From assembly GCF_021018805.1 (NCBI RefSeq), contig NC_086253.1, positions 35,403,583 to 35,467,582 on the forward strand: 64,000 nt of DNA, read 5' to 3'. This stretch comes from Prinia subflava. Lineage: Eukaryota > Chordata > Aves > Passeriformes > Cisticolidae. Below are positions 48,535-61,945 of this stretch, piece after piece. The notes under the pieces were generated by a model. It saw nothing but the letters and a program-made list of their open reading frames with translations, was not told the origin of the DNA and ran no database searches. Position numbers and translations under genes: made by a program. Numbering within the stretch: the first letter of the stretch is position 1; every line of letters begins with the position of its first letter.

Positions 48535-48618
48535 AGTGGAGAGTATATTATGAAATGCAGATGTTCAGAGAGATCATGGTTAGCTCCTAATTGTCTTGAG
48601 TCCAAAGCCGACAGAGAA
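48535..48618 (+). other. Exon candidate (weak), 84 bp
   Basis: The left border is a good acceptor: a T-rich tract followed by TTTTTTCAG (to 48524) and a second TTTCAG (to 48534), with branch-point-like TTCTGAT about 35-45 bases upstream. The right border is GAGAA followed by GTAAGT, a strong donor. Between them the frame is open for exactly 28 codons (SGEYIMKCRCSERSWLAPNC, then LESKADRE). I recognise no protein family, no partner exon was found, and similar donor words occur elsewhere in the window by chance. It could be a non-coding RNA exon, a cryptic exon or nothing. Confidence 0.18.
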
Positions 48619-51600
48619 GTAAGTCCAAAATATGTGAAGTCTGAAAACACTGCAAGTACCTACAAAGATGTAAAGGCAGTACAAAATATTAAATATCCAG
48701 TGATGTCATTATATCATTTATGTAAGGCAGAAATTTTTATTCAATTTTCTAAAAATGGAAGTTATATAATGGGAAATAAGGGTCCTTTCAGGTCATTTTT
48801 TTGGAGAAGAGTCTTAAATGAAGAGCTACACTTCTAATTTCACACATGCTTTTCTCATGGAAATCATGCATTCAGAACCGTATTTAAAAGCTGCTAGTAT
48901 ATGTAGGACAACACTGCTTTTAAAGAAAAATGAGAGATAGTTCTTTTCCTCTCCTTGAATTTGATAGTTTTGTGACTTCCAGAGTAAATCACATTTACGT
49001 AAGCTTTGGTAGGGGCTATGGCACAGGAAAGGGAAAGCTCTTAGAATATTTCTGTTGATGTGGTTAGTTAATCAGCTATTCTCTCAAAGATTCATTAACA
49101 AAAGAGGTCTTTTAGTCTGTGACTTTCACAAAATACCATGAAAACTACATTGAAATGTTGCAGCAAAAGAACCATAGCTCTTGTAACTGGACTCGAAGTA
49201 AGTTCTTTTACTAGAGAAGCTTCCTAGTTCTTTGTTGATTTCCACCAGGAGAATATGATGGATGGAGGTACTAACTCTCCTGAAAAATTCAATATGTTAC
49301 CTTAAGATGTTATGTGAAAAAAAACCTGTTTCAGGACTTCCATTGCTGATATTTGTGTCCAGAAAAATACTGTCCAGTGGTGCAATTAGTAGGGAATTAT
49401 GAACATAAGTTTCATGAGAAAAATCAGGCAGCATAAGCCTGTATATGTGTAGAGGAACAGAACCTGTCCTTTTCATTACTCTTACACAAAAGAGGATTAA
49501 AAATGTTAAAGTATAATCGTTGAAATTCAAGATGTGGTTGAGACAATAATTTTAGTATAACTAATAACTTAAAATCAAGACTTCTTTCTCAGCAACTTAC
49601 CTGCAGTAACCAATTATGTGAATCTTGTCCATTCATTTCAATATGAAATTTAACTGTATTTGGGCTTTCTCTAAGTCAACAGTAACAGTTGGAATCCCTA
49701 CTTCTTAAGTTTCCCAATTTAAATCTGGAACAGACATCTGCCTATGCATTTTTATTATAAAACAAATCAAACAGAGAAACTGTGTAAAACGATAAGCTTT
49801 CCTTGGAACAGTGAAATAGTATATAATAGATTTATTGTGCCTTATAATATAGTGGGTTTATTATAGCATATACTGGAGTCTCCAAACTCTGTGGATTCTG
49901 TTAGGAGAGCAGTCTAGAAAGTCTCAGTCAACATATGTGCAACAGAAGCCAGATCAATTATAATTTTACCAACATGCAAACTTCATTTTTTTTTATCCAC
50001 ATATCTCCAATCAATCAGCAGAAAAATCAGCTGGTGTTCTGTTTTAGGTCTGTAAAGGGCCCTGGTATACAAAACATAAGCATGTTCTGTACACAAGTTT
50101 CCCCTGGCAGTGTCTGGCAATTGCACTGTCTGTGAAAAAAGGAATTCAAATATATACATACAAATTGTTTTGGAACCTTGCCACATCACTGAGAATTTCA
50201 AGGAACAAATGGTGATTAATTAAAAAAGGATATTGCTACCAATCTTGCCTCTTTTTTCTTTTAAAGCAAAGGTGGCCTAGATATGGTTGTCTATTTTGTG
50301 GCAATGTTCATAGGTATATTCAACTAGAATTAGTTGTGCCTATTTGCTTAGTGTATTGCACCTATCATTACTGTATATTGAAGTTGAAATGCCAATTACA
50401 CATGTATTCAGAAGTGCCACTACAGTTATTGCTTTATTTTCCTACTTGATTAATCTCATGCTTCATAATGTTATAACGTAACCCATAATCTACAAAAAAT
50501 TTACATTATGTATGCATATACATAAACACTCATGCATGTATATTTAATCTATGTAAGCACAAACAAAAATTTTAGAGGATCTACATGTTCTAGAACATTT
50601 TCATTGGTCAGCAGATATGACTGGGAGACCTAAACCCTTTAAAATATAAACTTTTGACAGCCAATCCTTAGATGATGGTTTTATAACCAAGGCATTGAAA
50701 AGCTTAAGATTTGTATGAATTTGCAATGCTGTGGTTCCTTCAGAATTGTTGTCTGTCCACTTGCTCATCTTCTTCAGTAATGAAAAGCAGCATGTCACAT
50801 TTACAGTCATGAATTAATTGCCTCATTTTCTCATTTGCCTAATAACATGACCTAATAACACTCACAGCATCAGTGCTACTTATAAAGCACTCCACAGTAT
50901 AACCATCTCATGCTAAATTCACCATAGCAGCATCCTCTTGGTATTCCAATCTGACTTCCTTGCTTCCCATACACAGCAGTATTTCTCTACAATAGTTATT
51001 TTCAGAGTCTAATTCCCCTAAAATATATTTATTTGAGTTTCTGTCCTTGATATGTACATAAAACATAAGCATTTGATAGTCTCATTTATTCAGACCCGCC
51101 CTCTCTCTCCCATATTATGAATAAAGTGGTCAGGAAGTTTTATAAAACACATAAAGGAGGAAATAAATTTTAGAATGAAAAATCTCCCAGGTTTTTTATT
51201 TAAAAATATGGATCATCTAGCTAGCCAGCATTCCCTATTCATGATCATACACTTGTCAGGATTTATTTTTTGAAACATAATGTCTAAAATTAAACTAGGA
51301 CAGAAAAATATTGCAATAATACTTTATTTTCCTATTCAAATAGCAAAAATGACATAGAATAAGACTCATAAGAAAATAACAAAAATAAACATAAACAGTG
51401 GGCACACATTAGATTTATAAGAAAATTATGAGAAATGAATTTATGAGAATGAATCAAGCCACATAATTCTTCTTTTGAAGTTCATGGTAAATGTTATTGA
51501 GTTTAGCAAGACCAACATTAGGCATTAATCACTGATTTAATATTAAAATTTAAGAATACCACATCAAAGTCCATAGAACTTACGAATATGTTTCTAGTTA

Positions 51601-52659
51601 AACATATATTAAAGTCTTTTGCTGACTAGAAATGGCATCCTAAATGAAAACCTGATACAATAAATCTCACTTTTTCTCTAAACTAATTAATTTCCTGCTG
51701 TTATCTTTTCATTGTTGTTTTTCAAGTGCATGGTGACATTTTGTCATATTCACCTATTTTAGATGAAAAGATGGTTTCATTTTTAAAATCAATATTGCCT
51801 TTTTGGGCTTATCTTTGCTTGCATTAATACCTTGCTGTGCAGAATATATGAAGATGGTCACAGCAGAGATCTCTTTAATCCTCACACTAGGTTATGTCTT
51901 TGATCATCTATTAACTGAGACTATAGTATATTAACTTTCAGCTGAGTCAAGATAAAAGGTTTCTGTGAGTGGAAAGTTTTCTTCTCTGCTGTTCAGCTCT
52001 CTTGGATATTAATAACAAGCAGCATATGAGCTGTCTTTCATTATAAACAATGTAGACTAATGCTCAAACACATTTTTCTGCATAGATTTACTGTGTTTGA
52101 TACATTGACAGAACTTCATATGACTTCATATCTCTTAAAAGAAGAAAACCCTTGAAAAGGGCAAGAAAAAGAGAAAGCAAACATAGGCTTTGAACATGTA
52201 AGTAAACCAATGTCATTATAGATTAAAGTGAAAGAGTAATAGTCCACACAATTTTGTAAAAATTAACTTTACTGAGTGGTTCAAAAGGCTTTTTCAATTA
52301 GTTCTTTTGAATCCTATACCATCTTTGAGTTAATGAGTCTGAAGAACTTAACTGGTACCATGCTTGGACAGACTAGAAGCCTGTTCTAGTCCCATATCTC
52401 TAATAATGACCAGGGGCTGATATTTCAGAGAATAAGTTGGGTAAAATTGGCAGACAAAATTAAATGTTTTTATCTTAATCTTCCAATTAGATTTGTATTC
52501 ACTTTTAATTAATTAAGTTTTGAAAATTTAATATTTGCTCCAAAAATGTTATAAGAATTTTCATGCCTCTGACTATTTTGGATATGTTAAGTATCTTAAC
52601 ATTAAAAAATATAAATTGAGATGTCTCTGGTTCAACATCTTTCACTTTTGATAAACAAA

Positions 52660-52742
52660 ATATATTAAACATATTAATATTTATATATCATTATATATTA
52701 ATTACATATGTTAATATATTAATTATAAATTATGATAATAAA
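52660..52742. repeat. AT-rich, partly palindromic tract
   Basis: Almost pure A/T built of TATTAATAT, TATATATCA and TTAATTATAA words. It could easily unwind or form cruciforms. No origin or MAR function can be claimed from sequence alone. Confidence 0.65.
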
Positions 52743-55700
52743 CCTATAGTTCCTTTGATTTTTTTTATTTTCATTATCCTTGCACTTGGAGATAGGGAGA
52801 ATTTATATTATAAAGCAGGATGTATGGCTGGCAGCCTATACTGCATGCAGTGTTTTGCTACAGTGCTGTAGCAGTGCTACCTATTAAGTGAAACAAGGAA
52901 TTACTACTTTCCTTTTTTTTTTTTTTTTGTTTTTGCTGTTAAATAAAATTGATATTTGCTCAAATTTCTGCTCTTAGACATCTTCTGTACTTCCACTTCC
53001 TTTTTCTTATGGCTATAGTTCTTCCTTTAACATCTTTTCCTTGTGAAACTGAATGTGAAAAACAAAATTCTGTGAAGGAGAATGTTCAGAAAACAAAGAT
53101 GGGAAAAAATTGTTTTGGTCTAACGTAAAATTGTTGAAAATGTGCTTCTTGTACATTTGAGGACTTGTGTTTTAGCGTTAAAAGACTCTTCAGTTGCTGT
53201 TGACTTGAATTACTCTAGACAGTAATGATCATTAGGAATACTTTTTGAAAATTAGTGCCAGGATAGTACCTATATATTCCTTGGTGTTGAGCTGCATTCT
53301 TTTTATTTTATTTATTTTGCTTTTAAATATGTAATATGCTAACTTAATATCACATACTAGTTCTTTGTAGCAGAGGAAAAGTTTGGAACACATATGCACA
53401 CTTTTAGTGTATTTTCCATTTCTATCAAACACATTTTGAAATTTAGCTGTGGGATTTTTTACTTCAATTTTCTGCAATAAAGAAATCTATGAGGGGAAGA
53501 GTTGCGCCAGGAAGTAATAGCAATTAGCTATTCCTGGTTTCAGTGTATACAGTTTCGTGATTTTTCTTCATTTGATGAGCAAAGAAAAATAATCCAGGAA
53601 GTCAAATTTAGTGTTTTAGCGATGCATCTGTACTGATAAGTAGGGCTAGAAATGTAATAGGTAAGCAGATCAAAATCCAGAGTCTGCTAGGTTATTCAAT
53701 AACAGCTGTGGATGAGAAAGGTAAAATGAAATTTTCTGAAAGTCCAAGATGCCTCACAATAACCAGGTGGAGATCAAGGAAGAAACGTGTTCACACCAGG
53801 AAGAAAGCTACATTCTTGCTAGCTACAGGAAAAGTATCAGATTTGTTCTTTGACCTTTTTTTGTCTTACAAAGGATGGAATGGGTCAAGGCAATGACCAT
53901 TTTATCCAATAGAATGAGTTCAGGAAGACGTATCTTAAGTTGCTAGACAAAGATTCCAACTTAACCTGAAAGAGAAAAGTAGAGCCTAGCTGGCAGATGG
54001 AAGAAGGTGATGATCTTTATTGTTACATATAATCCTAATGTGCTTTTTTTTAGAGTAAGAATTCTGCGACCATGAAGCTAAACATATTTTGGTCTTTAAA
54101 TTCAGCCTAGTAAGTAAGTTAACTCTGACCTCTCTCATGGATAACAAAATGTTCACAACTGTGCCTATGGAAATCATTAAAAGTAGACTAGGGGTCACTA
54201 GCAGCTGCTTGGTTCTCTTGTTCACTGTATTTAAAGAATAATGTCATGTGCCTCCGCAGAATTCACAAAGCAGTTGGAAAGCAAAGAACACAGAGGTCAG
54301 GGGAGGCACATTCATATTTTGAGGATATGTGATAACTAGAAAAAGTATTTTGTTGGACTGCATGTTAAAGGTCTCTGATACCTCTGATACCATCTACTAA
54401 CATTTTGAAGAGTGTTACCGGCTATCTGAACATTTATGTGGTTAAGATACAGACAATTGATGCAGCTCTTTACTTCAGTCCTTTTCCTTCACTGAAATGG
54501 GATATAGAAGGGTTTTGGCCCCAAACACAGTAACTAAGCATCATAGAGGACTCTTCTGTGCTCCAGAAATATCTCTGCTAGTACAGCTTGCATTCCAAGA
54601 CTTTGGGGTCAGACGTTTGTCTACTCTCTGTCATTGTTTCCCCTGAATCTCACTTTGGACCTTTGGGCCCTTTGGACCCTACACTTTTAACAGACTTGTT
54701 AGCTGAAACTTTTTAATGCCTAAAAATATGAGAAACTTACATGCCAGGACAGATTTTCATTAGAATAATAAAACCCAAAGCAAATAAACAGTCACGATCT
54801 AATGCTAATCCATTTACCACTTTGTATTTATGCTTGTCATCTTGGAATTTATGGTTATACTCTGGCATCTTGTGAAACAGTTACCTTAGGGCCTACAGTA
54901 CAGCAAAGGAAGTATTTTGCTAGCACAAAAGATTTTGACAAGTAAGAACATGAGGTCATTTTGACAGTAATTTGAATTTCAAATGCACACCAAAAGACAA
55001 ATCTGAGAACGGACTTCAAGGCAAACTGTATGCTTTTTCTGATGACTATGTTTCAATTCTTCTTTTCTACCAAAAATCTCCACTTCTGCTGGAAATCATC
55101 AGAGATGAGAAATGTAAAAAGCATCAGAAAAATACTCAAACATTTTCAAAGTGACATTTTTGGCTCTAAAATATTTTATGTGTGAAATCCTTACAGTTGA
55201 GTTGACCTTCTGAACACCAAATTAGAGTTAGCAGAGTAGCCTATTCACTTGGAGCCATTTAACTCTCTGGAGCATCCTCAAAACATTTGGTGTGGTTCAG
55301 AAATCTTTCTAATGACTCTGTGCCCATTTTCTTCGTACACCAATACTGATTTATGGCTTTTAAATTAAATTATGCAAAAAAGTATTTTGACTTAAACATG
55401 ATGGAATTTGGCAGTCGTGAGATATTTTCAACTTCTGAACCCAAATTTAAGAAAATTCAGGGATAAAAACTCCTGAGGCTATAATCTGAAGACAATGATG
55501 GTAATTTCCTGGTATACTTTGGCCAGATAAATCAGCTTATTATAATAACTGCCAAGAACTACTGGAACATACAAGCCTATCTGGCTTGATATTACACAGG
55601 ACTCTTGGAAATGAAACTAACCGCATTGTGGAGGGCTATAGTCTTTATATCTTGGAATTTTATGCTTTCTCCTCCTTGTGTGGAAGGCATCCCCCTGCTT

Positions 55701-55854
55701 TTTATGAAGTTTTGAGTAACACGCCATTGTGGTAATTACAAGAAAGGAACTGTGATGGACATTATTCAGATACCGGGCAGTGTATTACCACTACTGCAAT
55801 TTATTGGAAGTTAGCCAAGTCTAGAAAACCTTGTGTAAAGTGTATAGTCAGTAA

Positions 55855-55992
55855 TTATATTTCTCCACCTTGAATTTCTTATAAGAAAGTAATCAGTTTA
55901 AATTACTTTCAAAAGGTGATTTTGGCTTATATTTTTCCACCTTGAACTTCTTATCATAAACAGTTTAAATTACTGTGGAATAGGTTTTTGGC
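55855..55992. repeat. Tandem duplication, about 66-72 bp units
   Basis: Unit 1 (55855-55926) and unit 2 (55927-55992) share TTATATTT, TCCACCTTGAA, CTTAT, CAGTTTAAATTACT and TTTTTGGC-like ends, with a few substitutions and about 6 bp of deletions in unit 2. A third, weaker start follows at 55993 (TGGTGTTTCTTCAAC). The units are not coding. Confidence 0.8.
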
Positions 55993-58770
55993 TGGTGTTT
56001 CTTCAACTTTCAAGCATTACTCTTCTTTACAGTTATGTTAATTAATTGATCTATATATTGATCACATTCACTTTCATTAATGGTAACTCTAGTCTTCTCA
56101 TTCTGAAAAGTAAAATAAATAGATGAAAAAAGAAATCCCGCATTTTGGAAATTATGTTTCTGCATGATCTTTATTTTTGTCTGATGTATAGCTTTATGGG
56201 TGCCTGAGCAGAACACCTAGAGAGCTAATAAGTCAACATTTCTGAAAACAAACTGGATTTGTTTCACATACTAAATCTGTTCTCTCTTGTGAATTTAGAA
56301 GCATTTTAATTTCACACACTGATAGCACACTTTCTCAGCTATATTTTGATGTAGGTCGTTTATAAGGAAATTACAGATTTAAGGGATTCTGTTGTGAATT
56401 TTAAAGGTTACAGTTCCTTGTTGTTGGACTAAAGTTTTTTGTCATCATGTCATAAACCACAGACATCATTTGGTTTTGAGCTAGCATAAAGAATATTTCA
56501 TGACCTAGAAACAACAAATATGACAGTGGTATGGTCTATGAAGCTATGTTCATAAAGTTTAATGGCAGAAAGGAAAAAAGTTACAGAAGAAATCTGAGGG
56601 GGAAAAAAAGCACAGAGGGTTTTATTTTTAAAGTAAGTGTCTTGCCAGTTTCTTAGTGTTTTGTATGATTTTATGTATTAGATTCCAGTGACAAAGTCAT
56701 TAAAAATAACACTAATATTGTTCAATATTAAAATACATATTTTTATGTACTAAATGGATTTGAGCTCAATATAACATGAGAAAATATTGAGAAAAAAAAA
56801 AGATATTAAATTCCTAAAGCAAATTTCAGCAGTGCATAGAAAGAACCTGAAATAGCAGGTCAATAAATAAATTTATGAAGATGAAAAACTGATCATTGTA
56901 GAAATTATGCACAGTCTTTTTCAAACCTTCTCAAGTTATGAACCTGGACAAGTAATGGTCTTTGATTAATAAACATTCCCCATAGGTTTGCAGAACACTT
57001 ATACTACAGATAATCTAATTGCTCTCATTATCACTGTCTTATAGAGGATATTCTCCTGGTGTTGCCAAGGCTCCTCCTGTTCTGCAAAAACTTTGGGTTT
57101 TTTTGTGATAAGATGGAAAGGGACTGATTTTTCTCTGATTCCATTCTGCAGTGATCTTTTCTTTGATGATATTCCTGTTTATCTGGTGTCTCCAAAAGAC
57201 CCAGTTTTTCCTGGGCGTTCTTGATTTGGGAAAAAATTGATAGAAAATTAATTGAGAAAAGGCCTTTTATCTTTTCCTTTTCTTTAACTAGACCCTTAAA
57301 ATTCAAAATAACTGGAACTAGAAGGATTAGATGGAATCTTTCATTGATGGTGGTAACAACTGTTTTCAAATAAAACAGATTAGGTCATCACAGATTTTCT
57401 CTTAGTTCTGTGATAAGAAAGGTTTCTAGTGGGAGAATGTGATGGAAGACAGCAGGGAAGGGACTGTAACTGTGTCCATAGTTCTACTGGTAAAAGCTAA
57501 AGTAAAATTCTGTTAGAAATGGCTCTAAGCAGAATGAAGAAGTCTGCTGCAATTTGCTGGTGCCTTGTAGTTTAACCAGAACCCAGTCCTCCAAAAGGGA
57601 AGAAGTGGATGTGCTCTTTCACTACGATATTTTTTCTGTTGAAGGAATATTTCTGTTGTCACAAAGGTGATCTCATGATTCTTTGGGAGGAAACAATCCT
57701 GTTAAAGTATGAAACTGAAAATAAAAGTAAAAAATAATGTCCTCTTATCAGGGTCAAATATCACTAAAAGTATAACTCCTTGAGAAGTCATATTAATTGT
57801 GTCATCTCGAAATATCTTTTTTTAATGTAGTAGCCTGGGAAAATAATATATCATTTACTTAGGTTTATGAAATGCTGCATATTTATTTTCGCTTTTAGTC
57901 ATACATTTTTTAAATAGTGTGACTTCAAGAAATTTAAACTGAGACATGCTAGACAGTAGGAAAAACACCTTTTCTAAAAAAAAGTTCTTGAATTGGTTTA
58001 TTCAAAACTATGAATTAAGATAATCATGTATGTAATAATTAATTTAATCTATCCACTCCATTTCTTTTTGTTAGACATTTCTCTCTATAAGAACAGAAGT
58101 GTTTATGATTTCAAGTAAACCTTTTGACCTTTCCTCATTCTTCTTATTACAAATAAAAAAAAAATATTAAAAAGAAACTTTTGTGAAACATATAGACATT
58201 ATTTCCAAAGTGCATTCATTTTTAAAGTAGCTCAATAAGCATTATTTCAAATGAGTGTCCTTAATTCTATTAGAAAGGGAAGAAGCAGTAAAAGCTAAAG
58301 TGAACATTTCCATGGATAAAAGCTTCTATTTTCTACAGTCACATGACACCATGAATTAATAAAATCATCTTGCTTCTTTTCCTTTTATTCTCATCTATGT
58401 GTGTTTTTATCCTTTCACTTTTTACCAGGACTTACTTAATGAAAACATCCCCAGTTCTCTCCACAGCAGTTAAAGGGACACAGGTGACCTCCTGCAAAAA
58501 ATTTATATGAAAAGTTGGACTGGACTGTATGTTTTGGCTTTGATGTTAGAGGGTTTTCTCTCTATGGTACTCTTGTGGAATAAATACAAAACAGTAAACC
58601 AAGACAAAAGTTACTTGGATGCAAGCAAAAAGCAATTGAGAATTTCTCCTTTTGTTATGGCAGCCTACTGAGTAATCCACTGCAATGTTATTCAGTGTTA
58701 GATTTCTTTCATGTCATAGTGACATGAATAAAAAGGAAGGCAAAATAGAAACGTTCCAACTGAAAGTTCC

Positions 58771-58773
<3 letters not shown>

Positions 58774-58827
<54 letters not shown>
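58774..58827. repeat. 54-base poly-T run followed by (GT)n
   Basis: Uninterrupted run of 54 T, then GAGTGTGTGTGTGTGTG. GTTCCAACT occurs twice just to the left. This is by far the longest homopolymer in the window. The length in the read may differ from the real genome because such runs are error-prone. Confidence 0.85.
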
Positions 58828-58828
<1 letters not shown>

Positions 58829-58845
58829 AGTGTGTGTGTGTGTGT

Positions 58846-61063
58846 TTTAATTTGGTTATGTTACCTAGACATTGGGAAGATTTCAGGAGAGTTGCAGTTT
58901 GTATCAGTGCTTAGTTTTCCCTGGTTATCTACAGGAAATCATGCTGCATAGAGAGCTTTCACACTTGGGGTGCATAATGCTCTGTCACTTGTGCTAAATC
59001 ATCTGCATTTACAGGTGACTTCACAAACCAAATTTACATTGTCTCAGTTGTTTTGGCAATGTTTAATTCTGATCATCTGACATAATGGAAAGCAAAGCCC
59101 AAGCAGGTGGACATTGCCTGCATGTAAACATGAACCATTTCTTCTGCCATTGATATTGACAGCAATTGTGAAAAAATAGTTTAGAAAGTTGCAATTTATT
59201 GGCAAAATCTGAGCACCCTGAGAGTTTTGAAACCATCTAAGAAGATCCACATGAAATCACAGCTGCTTAAAAATATCTTCTTCATCCTGTGATCCACATG
59301 CTTTCTAAGTAACGTGGGCATTTGTGTCAACGGAAGAGATAGAAAAAGAAAGTGTCAGTTTTATTAAGGTTACTTTTTATTTTTACTTACATACAAATAC
59401 AGAACAAAAATTCATATGTGGACCTCACATTGCCTAGAAATAGTACACCTCAGCTAGAGTTGCTGAGAGTGTACAAAAAAAAGTGCTGTAAGGAAATTAT
59501 CTAAAAAATTACATTTGGTCACCTTTTGATATCTGACTCAATCCAAAACGAGAATATTATAAAGAGAAAAGTTGTAACTCATTCATGTAGGTTGGTTCCA
59601 AAAGTAACAGCATTCTCCACAAAGGACTGCTATTTGAGCTTTAGTTACCTTCAGTGAAGAGAATATGTGGTAGATAAATGTATGTTTTTATGGCATTAGT
59701 GAGAAGGAACGAATTGTTGTGTTATGTTTTCATAAAAATCCAGAAAAATGTTAAACTGATTGGTTTAATGGGGAATTTTTTTTCTGGAGAAAAGAAGTCA
59801 AAGACAAAATTGATAAAATGAAGAGGTATTTTTTGTATGTACTGAATGTTTTATGGAGATCCTGAGAGCTGATTTACTGTTTTTTTAAATTCTGATCCCA
59901 GTGGTGGAATCACTGTGCAGAAGTTTTAGATTGCCTTTTTTTTAACAAGTACCTGTGAGCTCTTGAGTGTTTGTTTGTCAGAGAGTTTAAAGATGCTAAA
60001 TGAAATACTGTTTTGAAGTGTAACATCATAAAGACTGAGATCCTATCTCTAAATAAAAATTGCTAGAGGTGAGCAAGAGGGGAACCATCTATGTGTGCAT
60101 TGAAGTTCAAAGATGTTTTATGTTATAACTCCGTGTGCTTTGTGAGCTCTAGGAATCAGCAATAAAGTGGGAAGTTCCTGTGTCACTGTCAGGAGACTTA
60201 GGTTAATGACTTTTCTTTTTACTCTCTTGGAGAATCTTAAACACTACTTTACATTGTTTTATATATATTAAATATTATTGTTTTGATGATAAACTCTGTT
60301 GCTTTCTCTTTCCGAAAGTTATATGAGAACCTCTGAGTTAATTTCATTTGGACAGTGCAAAGGATGTACCTTGTGTTTATAAAATGCTTTTTCAAAATAT
60401 AGTGTTCTTGTACATGTACTAGTCAAAATTGAAGATGAGATTCTAGGAAAAAGAAAATGCAACAGTTTATCAAATTACATCAAAATCCCTTAATCTCTTT
60501 CCTCCTTTTATTTGCTGTGTAGTAGGCTCTTAGTTTTAAATAATATATGGGAGTAACTATTTATATTGAAGGACCACATATGACTAAGGACAATATCACA
60601 TAGAATTTACTATCCACTGCTGTCTCATACATATTTTCCATCAGTTTGAGGATGCAAGGAAAATAATCTGTACAGAGGGTTGGGAGGGTAATTTGTTTCC
60701 CACCCTGACTAAGATGTATGGATTTCTCTTTTCTCTGTACACTAGCTGTCTGTGATGTTTGACAGTTCTGCTAGTATTTTAGTGATAAGATTTTTTTATT
60801 CTTCTTTTTATGTTTCTTATTTCAAATCAGAAGGTTTTGATTTACACACCAAAGAATATTGTCATCTCAAAAGAGAAATATCTCAGGCTGTGAGTGATCT
60901 GCACCTAAAGAACAGAGAGTGATCTTTATTTTCACTGAAACTGCTATTTTGTATTTGAATAAATTAAGATGACTTTTGATTTATTTTTTTTTTAAATACA
61001 GAACAAGCCTGCATCACTTCTAAGGAACAACTGTTTTTAATAATAGTAAGACAAAAAAATCAC
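58846..61063. other. AT-rich non-coding stretch
   Basis: No gene or classifiable repeat seen. Confidence 0.6.
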
Positions 61064-61674
61064 AGAATAAGCTGAGTTGGAAGGGACCCACAAAGATCAT
61101 TGAGTCCAACTCCTCGCCCTTCACAGGACTTTTTCCAAGACTCATACTTTGTGCCCAAGAGTGTTGTTCAAACACTTCTTGAGCTCTGTCAGGTTTGGTG
61201 CTGAGACTACTTCCCTGGGGAGCCTGGTCCAGTGCCCAACCACCTCTGGATGAAGAACCTTTTCCTGGTATCCAACCTAAACCTCCCCTGACACAGCATC
61301 AGGCCATTCCCAGTGTCCTGTCACTGTCACCACAGAGAAGAGATCAGTGCCGGCCCCTTCTCTTCTCCTCACAAGGAAACTGCAGAGTGCACAGAGGTCT
61401 CCCCTCAATCTCCTCCAGACTGGGCAGACCGAGTGACCTCAGCTGCTCCTCATCCGGCTTCCCCTCAAGGCACTTCACCATATTTATAGCCCTCTTTGAA
61501 CACTCTCAGGATAAGGATAGCTTAATATCCTTCTTATATTTTGGTATCTAAAACTGCACACAATATTTGAGGTGAGGCTGCACCAGAGCAGAGCAGGAAA
61601 ACTGCCTCCTTTGATCAGCCTTTGTTGGCCCCCCTGACTGCCAGGGCACTGCTGAATCATATCCAACTTTCCTT
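61064..61674 (-). mobile_element. CR1 fragment, minus strand, about 610 bp
   Basis: Reverse complement of a CR1 3' region: ATCACAGAATAAGCTGAGTT, GGAAGGGACCCACAAAGATC, CCTGGGGAGCCTGGTCCAGT, CAACCACCTCTGGATGAAGA, CACAGAGAAGAGATCAGTGC, GGTCTCCCCTCAATCTCCTC, CTGCTCCTCATCCGGCTTCC, TTAATATCCTTCTTATATTT, AAAACTGCACACAATATTTG and CTGCCAGGGCACTGCTGAAT. It therefore spans the 3' UTR and the end of ORF2, read right to left. The 118-codon plus-strand frame 61195-61551 runs antisense through it and is not a gene. Confidence 0.93.
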
Positions 61675-61899
61675 TGAGCAGCTGAGAAAAATCTGTAAAA
61701 TTTATTGAATTAATTTAGACACAAGTAAAAGGCAAAATATTTGTTAGAGGCTTAGACTCCAAGCTAATTAGAGAGAATTGCAACTCGCAAATGTGTTTCG
61801 CTTTAGGAGGAAACTGACTACTCACTTAATAAGACACATAACACCTGGAAGTATGAATTTCAGGGATGGTTTGTGCAAGACTTGGTTCATTGGGTGTGG
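61675..61899. other. Spacer between CR1 pieces
   Basis: AT-rich, nothing recognised. Confidence 0.5.
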
Positions 61900-61945
61900 T
61901 CACAGAATGATCAGAGGAACCCACAAAGTCAATTGGTCATCTTAC
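61900..61945 (-). mobile_element. Possible second CR1 3' scrap, minus strand
   Basis: TCACAGAATGATCAGAGGAA, then CCCACAAAGTCAATTGGTCATCTTA. It aligns with the CR1 3' end at 61064 (TCACAGAAT...ACCCACAAAGATCATTGAGTCCAAC) if about 10 bp are missing in the middle. About 45 bp long, so the assignment is tentative. Confidence 0.45.

Larger units (their letters stand above)
48619..58773. other. Long AT-rich non-coding stretch
   Basis: No LTR, CR1 or gene recognised over about 10 kb. Simple-sequence features are an AT-rich patch at 52660-52742, a T16 run at 52913-52928 and a tandem duplication at 55855-55992. A 112-codon minus frame (57031-57369) is lysine-, serine- and asparagine-rich without a recognisable domain. 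Confidence 0.55.

Noticed and set aside
58685..58951. 88-codon frame with a long Phe run
   Set aside because: It is a read-through of the 54-base T run.
61195..61551. 118-codon plus-strand open frame
   Set aside because: It runs antisense through a CR1 element whose own direction is minus.
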